Made by a program: the position numbers and the translations under genes. A stretch of 64,000 bases of DNA, from NCBI GenBank assembly GCA_036877525.1, contig JAZGTH010000013.1:9180001-9244000 (forward strand). Direction: 5' to 3'. Positions within the stretch are counted from its first letter, which is position 1; each line of letters starts with the position of its first letter. Source of the DNA: Chromobotia macracanthus. Taxonomy: Eukaryota; Chordata; Actinopteri; Cypriniformes; Botiidae. This document shows, one piece after another, positions 57,113 to 64,000 of the stretch. Below the pieces are notes generated by a model. That model saw only the letters and a list, made by a program, of their open reading frames with translations. It ran no database searches and was not told the origin of the DNA.

Positions 57113-60100
57113 CTAAAGTGAGTCTTTCCACTCTGTAATGGTTTGGCAAGATGCTGGACAGTACCATTTTCCTTTAAGCTGGGAATGGCCTGTAAGTTTG
57201 CTCTTTGATTGACCACGTTTTTCACTGATAGTGGTAATCTTCTCTGGTGTGCTGCTTCTTTGGTGACTCCCCTCTTGACACATGCTCTTGATCCTCAAGT
57301 TCTGCCTTGTGCAGTCTCCATATGCGTTGTCGGTTCTGAGACAAAGGTGGAGCTGATGGCTGATGCACCGGCGGAAGGCAAGAACATCCCTGAGATGGTG
57401 GTGGAGCTGATGGTTGGTGCCCTGGCAGAATGGAAGACCATCCCAGAGACGGAGGTGGTGCTGACGGCTGGTGTCCCAGCAGAAGGGAAGAACATCCCTG
57501 AAGTGATGGTGGAGCTGATGGTTGGTACCCTGGCAGAATGGAAGACCATCCCTGAGGTGGTGGTGGAGCTGCTGGTGGATACTCAGGTGGAAAAGGAGGC
57601 CAATCAGAAAACCCAGGCCAGGTATGCCACCCAGGAAAGTGCTGGGCCCTAGGCCAGAAAAATGCTCATGTGCTACAGGAATAGAGTCTGTGCCATATGA
57701 AGATTCTACTCCAGTGTCTGTGTGTGTAATGAAAGATGCTGAAGTTTCATTTCGTACATATTTACGTTGACGAATAACTGCCTCACCCTCCTGATTTTCA
57801 GGCTCCTGAAACTCAATAGCAACATGTCCATGTTCCACAGGTAAAGATGGGAGCTCTCTAGGCTTTGGCAGTGGCTCCTTTGCCAAACTGACATGCTGGG
57901 GAAGCTCCACTCCTTGTAGCAAGGTGTCCCGGTCAGTTCTTTTTTGCCTGTCAAGAGGCCTGGGAAAACAAACATTCAATTTGAGGAGAGAACAACTGCT
58001 TTTAAAATTACTATACAGTATGCTCAAATAAAGTGTTACATAGAAAATCATAACTGACTGATTATTTACACAAACAATTTAAACAAAATCTTTCAAAACA
58101 ATGCACATTTTTCCATCACTAAGTAGACATTGAAACTTCAGCAAACTTGGCTGTACTGACATTTTTGGATGAGAACTGAACTGAGCTATACAGCATTTCT
58201 ACTGATGGTGGTCATTTAAAAACTGACTTTAAAATGTACGCAACTGACTGCTGAGAATTAAGAATTAGAGAGGGATGTGTAATATTAAGCAAGTGTTCTA
58301 AACATTAAGAATTTTTAAAGCTGGTGTGAAACAATGTATACATTTTTGTTTTACATTTTAGGGTTAGTCCTAGTTGGTCCGGTCCAGTAGCTCTCTGCAG
58401 TCTTCAAGCAGCTGCTTAATGTGACTATACACCATCACAATTGCCTGAGGAATGGGAAAGGTTTTCCCCTTATTGTCTTTAGGTCTATTTCCTGATTCCC
58501 TGAATTCCTTCAAAAGCTTGAGTGCGACACATTCTGAAACCCTGTTGACATCAGGTCTCTGGGCAGCCTGGTCATGAGTCATGGACAGTCTGTGAATGAA
58601 AAAATACATTGTGTTAATCATGATTAGTATTCTAAGGGTCATTATGGCTTTGCAAATTTAAAGACTAATTGTTTTTGAATTTTATGCAGATGAAAACAAA
58701 GCTGTGAGGTATAGAGTTTACGATGTCATTTTCACAATTCTCAACACAGTTTTAGGTCTTTATTAGCCTTACAGAGGAATTAAATTTTTACACGGGCCAC
58801 ATGAAGCAAGACTTGAGTTTAACACCTTTGCATTACAGTTAAACTCACCTCTCAGCTGCTTGCTGACCAGGGCTGAGCCACTACGCTTCCGAGAAGCTCT
58901 CCAAGAACCTGGCAAGATCTTTTTCTTGCATTTAAGGGAATACTTGGATGGGGACTGGTCAAGGACATGCAGACAGGAATACAACCGCAAGATCTCTACT
59001 ATCTTGTTTGTTGACAAAGCAGTAATAGTGTGGTTGAGGCTAACAAGGTATGACAGCTAACAAGGATGAGTGTTACAACAAGGATGCAAGGATCCACTGC
59101 CCCCCATCCAGGAACACACATAGAATCACATCTACTGTCCTGAAAAAGAAAACAGGAAACTTAGAACTGTACTGTTTTGTAATGTAGAATTTTGTTTTGT
59201 GTTAAACATTCCTACCAATTCATACGCATCAGCAACAAGCATTAGAAACTTTACCGGAACCAATGTGCTGGGCCCAGCAGAAGAAATGTCTTCAACATCA
59301 GTAGTGTAACCACTTAAAACACTGGTTTCCTAGATTATTTGTAAGAGAAGAATAAATTTGAGTTGCAAAACTGGCCATTCAAAATGTATTCTTTTATTAA
59401 ATGTATTCTTTTAATGAATTTAAAAGATTTAGACAGCATGCAAAGCTATGCCTTTGAAATCACAGTGATGCCTGTTATCACTTAGCATAGATTCGGAGTT
59501 CACGCTTGCATTGGCATCCTTTTGTGCAGATGTAAGTGGTAATATTACATTTATTTTGTTCTGCATATTACTGATTAATCAGTTATATTAAAGTTAATTA
59601 AACTGATTAATTAAATTATGATACAAAGATGAATCTTACCTGTGGGTTCCCCAGGGGGTATGAATTCTGGCAGGAGTGCACATCCGAGGAGTTGCTGAGG
59701 ATATTTATGTGGGACATCAAATGTACATCATAGATTTTAGTTTGTGATGTACTACTCAGGTCTTGAGCTTGATAAGCTCGGTTGATGTTCCATCTTGATG
59801 TACCCTCAAGCATGTACATTTGAGTGTGCAGAGCATTACATCTCCGCCCTATATGACAAATGTTTCACCTCATTACACTATTGAATTGCATTTAGTAAAT
59901 AATGTTCCACATTGCCCTACTCAGGGACTCTTCCAAAGAAAGTCACAAGAAATACACTGTCTTATGCATTTAAGAATTAAACAGCAACCATGTAAATGAC
60001 TGTTTTTATTTCTGATCAAATAAAAGGAACCTTGGTAAGCATAATTTCAAAATATTACAAAACAAAAATTCTTACAGATGACAGACTTTTAACTGTTTGA

Positions 60101-60850
60101 ATTTTAACTTACCTGGAATAAAAGTGCATTGGTGTCGATGAAAGCTGAGAAGAGGACCCTCGGCCACAACTAATAACATCCAGAACCTTGTCACCCTTCT
60201 GTAACCCGGAGCCCAGTTTTGTGTAAAGCTGAACACCAGGGGGATCCTGGATGCAGGGCAAGTGTTTCTGTTGCACATCCCACACACGTGTCATGCTCTC
60301 TGGATCGATGAGGCGCAAACCCGTGGTGTCCGTCAGTTCCCACATGGAGTCCTTGTATTAAAATGTGAGTTTCTCCACGTGTCCTCCTCCTGCAGTGCTT
60401 GGCCAGCTCACTGGAGGTGATGCTTGATAGAAATATGGCCCCCATGTTTTTTTTTTAACAGCATGGTCTTTTTTGCCTCTTTAAGATGAGAGATGTCTTT
60501 CTTGTCCCATTCAAATATACAGCTGGATAACTTGGAGCAGAAAGAGCCATAGAGTGGATGGTGCTCTGTTGTAAGACCAGCAGTGAATCACCTCATGAAG
60601 TGGAAAGCATCAAGTCTCACTTTGACCATCCATGGTCGAAACCAGGTAAGAACTTGAGTTACACCTTTAGCAATGAGACACAAGGAGTAAATTTGTGTAT
60701 TTATGTAGATAAAAGATGTCATATACACGGGTCTGGTTGTGTAATGGGCAGTTATTGACGCTGTGCAAGGCATCCTTCCACTTCTTTGCCCCTCTTGCCT
60801 GTTGTGAAGTGGTACTTCCCTTGGGCATACTTGCAAATGATGTCATGCCA
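57113..60850 (-). pseudogene. decayed transposon-associated multi-copy gene
   Basis: Fragments on one strand, in order. About 60836-60740 reads SYWHDIICKYAQGKYHFTTG. At 60650-60480, KVRLDAFHFMRRFTAGLTTE, HPLYGSF and CIFEWDKKDISHLKEAKK. At 60420-60120, KHCRRRTRGE, LIDPESMTRVWDVQQKHLPC, IQDPPGVQLYT and SCGRGSSSQLSSFHRHQCTF. At 59840-59640, QMYMLEGTSRWNINRAYQAQ. At 58590-58370, PIPQAIVMVYSHIKQLLEDC and RELLDRTN. At 57965-57650, LDRQKRTDRDTLLQGVELPQ and a proline-rich tail. I recognise the order as an uncharacterised, repetitive fish gene family often predicted as transposase-like. I cannot name the superfamily with confidence. Stops and frame changes occur in several parts, for example between 60480 and 60420 and inside 60190-60120, so this copy is not intact as one protein. 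Confidence 0.5.
57340..57585. repeat. 54-bp tandem repeat, about 4.5 copies
   Basis: Units contain GGTGGAGCTGATGGTTGGTG and GAAGA(A/C)CATCCC. Since 54 is a multiple of three, several frames stay open on both strands. In one minus frame the 18-residue unit is GWSSILPGHQPSAPPPSQ, alternating with GCSSLLLGHQPSAPPPSL. This proline-rich frame probably was the coding one. Confidence 0.85.
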
Positions 60851-60959
60851 GTAGGAGTCAGGTTTACCTGTCTTAGTCATGTCTACAAATATAAACGAAT
60901 AGGGTACATATCAGACAACTTGATCTCATTTTATGTTGCTACCCTAGCTAGCTAATGAC

Positions 60960-62460
60960 AAATGAACAACGAAACAACAGATAAAAACGAAGTGAAATTT
61001 TAAAACAGCAAAAACATACACAAAATTCTTTATATTTCTCTTTACTGTTTTAACACAAAGCATGTCCCCACTCTGTTTTTTACATTCATCATCATCATAG
61101 TAATTATTTTTGTCAATTTGTTTCGTCAAACTGTATCATTTTACTGTTGCTAAATACGAATGGTGACCACGATATATATCATTATGCCACCAAAACAGAT
61201 AATCTAATATCTAATATAATACGTAAGCGTTAAACCATCTTACGTTTCGTTGCGTTACGCTGTACATTTGTACTTGGGCGCTTTTTTATGGCGTAATCAC
61301 GACTTGTCACATGACAACGTTTTGGCCAATGGTGGTTTTGCCCCTCTCAGCGCTATTAGGAATTGTTAGGACTTTTCAATTGCGTGTTAGGGTCGTTAGG
61401 ACTTTTGTTAGGAATTATTTAGAATGTGTTAGCACTTCTAACAAATCGTTAGGAATAGTTTGGCTGTCCGACCGCTTAACTTCAGGCATCCTTAAACCGC
61501 TGACTCACCAACACACACGTCACATGCAAAAAGCACGATTTCGAGTTATTTTTTATTCAGAAATGTTACTCCTTCACCAAACTGAAGACGTTATAAAAAT
61601 GTAATAAATGAATAAATGATCACAGATTTAAACGATTCCATGCGTTTATTTTTGTAGTATGCATACACTAGCTAATTTTGGAGGTCTACTACGTTCTAGT
61701 GCACTCTTAAAGTTAAACACATAACTTTACAAGAAGGAACAGTAGGAAATTAACGTGGCATTGCAAATGACCAGTTACCTTGTTGAAATCAGATTCTGAT
61801 GAAGAAAGTGTAAAATCTCTTTACTGCTGAAAAAATTACTGTATTATAATTTACAGGAAAAAAACTATTTACTGTGGAATTTTCCCGCCATTGACCATTG
61901 GTCAAAATTGACTATGATGCTTTGCAGATTTACAGCAACATACTGTATACATGTTCTACAGTAAGCATTTGTTCATTTTACAGTAATGTTGTAAAAACTA
62001 CATAAATTTATTACAATGTAGCTATATGGCCCCCATTTCCATTAATTGTAATGCAAGTATTTTATTTAAAATAGACTATGTTCCATGGAAATAAGAAGTT
62101 AGGTGGGTTTGTAACAACATGAAATTGGTGGAAATGTATCAGACAAACAAGACGTCTTAACAACACCAGAGAGGTTCTCACTAATCACACAAATGCAACT
62201 TAATGAAAGTAATACTTAATTTGCGTGATATTTTGTGATAAATATGATATTTTGATTAATGCTTCAGACCAAACATAATGTACAATGTACTGCTTTCCAT
62301 ATTAGAGCCCATACCACCCCCTGCTGTCTATTTACAACTAGACTTCAGAGTTCATTTTTCAAATTGTCAACCACCCTGTCATTTTATAACATCTAAAACA
62401 ACCTGTTGCACAAGAAAGTTTTATTATAAAAAGAGACTGTACAAAAAAGAATACAGATAT
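60960..62460. other. intergenic, no gene seen
   Basis: AT-rich sequence. At about 61820-62000 there is a diverged repeat with TTACAGTAA and TACTGTATAC motifs. Nothing else was recognised. Confidence 0.4.
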
Positions 62461-63297
62461 TACAACCCCAAATCAGAAAAAGTTAGGACAGTATGGAAAA
62501 CACAAATAAAAAAGAAAGTAGTGATTTCTAAATTTACTTTGACTTGTATTTCATTGCAGGCAATACAACAGCACATTATTTAATGTGTTCCTCATGATTT
62601 TTATTGTTTTTTCTTCAAAAAAAAACAAAATTCCTATTTTGGTTCTTGCAACACATTTCAAAAAAGGTTGGAACAGGAGCAATTTAGGGCTAGTAATCAG
62701 GTAAATTGGTTAAATAATGATGTGATTTGAAACAGGTGATGTCAACAGGTGATTGTAATTATGATTTGGTACAAAAGCAGCATCCAAGAAAGATCTAGTC
62801 CTTTAGGAGCAAAGATGAGCCAAGGATCGCCAGTTTGCCAACAAATACGTGAGAAAGTTATTGAAATGTTTAAAAACAATGTTCCTCAAAGAAAGATAGG
62901 AAGACATTTGCTTATTTCACCTTCAACAGTGCATAACATAATTAAAAGATTCAAGGAATGTGGAGAAATTTCAGTGCGTAAAGGACAAGGGCGCACACCT
63001 AAGCTGAACAACCATGCTCTCCGATCAATCAGGCGGCACTGCATCAAGAATCGTCATTCATCTATAAGCAATATCACCACATGGGCTCAGGACTACTTTG
63101 GCAAACCTTTGTCAAGTACCACAATACGTAGTTACATCCACAAATGCCAGTTAAAACTGTACTGTGCCAAAAGGAAGCCCTATGTTAACAGTGTCCAGAA
63201 GCGCCGTCGACTTCTCTGGGCTCAGAGGCATCTGGGATGGACCATCACACAGTGGAAACGTGTACTGTGTTCAGATGAATTAGTATTTCAGGTATTG
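62461..63297 (+). mobile_element. truncated Tc1-like DNA transposon
   Basis: Begins TACAACCCCAAATCAGAAAA, the left inverted repeat type of a teleost Tc1 family including its TA. The transposase frame starts at 62815 (MSQGSPVCQQIREKVIEMFK). The helix-turn-helix pair is visible (QRKIGRHLLISPSTVHNIIK; then RKGQGRTPKLNN with the GRPR-like hook, and SSTTIRSYIHK). The first catalytic motif begins at CSDELVFQ, where the D of DDE would be, then sequence identity is lost at a GT-dinucleotide tract (63296-63314). The remaining catalytic residues and the right inverted repeat are absent, so it is non-autonomous. Confidence 0.88.
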
Positions 63298-63314
63298 TGT
63301 GTGTGTGTGTGTGT

Positions 63315-64000
63315 GATGGGGGGTGTGGATCTTCTGCAAATTACAGAACATTTAAATTACAGATTATTTGCATGTTTTGACAGATGCTTTGCGTGTTCCT
63401 CTTACATGAAATATACCAATGACAAAAACTGACTTTAGCTACTTGATGAAACATTCTCAATCTGTGGACAAAATAAGTGACTGGTTCAGTTAGAGCACCA
63501 GTGCAACATAAAAATTCACAATATTTCATCAGTTTAAAACAATAATGGTAATTTTCTGTACACTATCAAAGACTGGCTTGGCTAGTTTAAGCAAATATGG
63601 GCAAATCTCACAAAACATGTTATGGCAACATTTCACCCCCCAAAAAACAAATAAGTTATATTTTGCACAAAAAAATGTGGTCTATTTGTAAAACCATTAA
63701 GATTTGTTTACACAGATTTGTTATTTAATCTGTTTTCCCTTCTCAGGGCTCTAAAAATAGTAAATATTCATTTTCTATATGCAAAATGTAATTTATTACT
63801 ATTGAAAGATTTCTATTTAAAATGATCTGGGCATGTTCTTGACAGGTTTATTTCGATATGCAGGATAATCTCTGTACATTACTGCATCTGTTCTCACCCC
63901 CACCAAAAATCATAGAAAATATCAGCAAACCATGAGAGTGAAATGCCAGGAAATATTTTATTTTCATATTTTTTGCCAACTTATTCAACAGGCAGAATAA
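63315..64000. other. no gene seen
   Basis: AT-rich sequence after the GT tract. No continuation of the transposase, no right inverted repeat and no exon were recognised. Confidence 0.4.

Noticed and set aside
61311..61604. 97-codon plus-strand frame
   Set aside because: Contains internal repeats of GTTAGGA-type sequence and no recognisable domain or splice context.

Overview
This window is vertebrate nuclear DNA, most likely from a ray-finned fish and plausibly an ostariophysan (carp, catfish or characin group). Coding exons are short and split by canonical GT/AG introns. The proteins are close to vertebrate families. The repeats are teleost types: a Tc1-like transposon, a CCCTGCT-ended MITE, long (TA)n tracts and LINE tails. 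No bacterial or viral gene system is present.

Layout, left to right. 1-2229 (-): intron 1 and first coding exon of tsc22d2. 4632-7656 (+): complete profilin-2 gene with two alternative last exons. 10980-13090 (+): relic of a multi-exon gene, possibly egg-coat (ZP)-like, ending in broken proline-rich reading frames. 14181-15687 (-): fetuin (AHSG)-like gene with a premature stop and missing parts. 16798-17037 (-): unidentified coding remnant. 20467-32521 (-): complete 15-exon dishevelled-3 gene, reconstructed as 678 residues. 33565-about 35450 (-): apparent non-coding snoRNA host gene with two related H/ACA snoRNAs in its introns. 37853-41082 (+): complete CTP:phosphocholine cytidylyltransferase alpha gene (pcyt1a, 376 residues). 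43125-49400 (-): complete ap2m1 (434 residues, or 436 with a 6-nt microexon). 51506-55029 (+): annexin A13-like pseudogene with a LINE in one intron. 57113-about 60850 (-): decayed copy of a transposon-associated gene family, with 54-bp tandem repeats. 62461-63297 (+): truncated Tc1-like transposon.

The intact genes (tsc22d2, pfn2, dvl3, pcyt1a, ap2m1) all have human counterparts on 3q25-q29, so this is a conserved linkage block rather than an operon-like functional cluster. dvl3 and ap2m1 are a functional pair in principle, because AP-2 mu binds Dishevelled in Wnt receptor endocytosis. Here pcyt1a and the snoRNA host lie between them.

I found no clearly new biological system. The most interesting items are the snoRNA host locus with paired H/ACA RNAs, the HQ microexon of ap2m1 next to an unusual tandem repeat, the duplicated terminal exons of pfn2, and several gene relics at different stages of decay.
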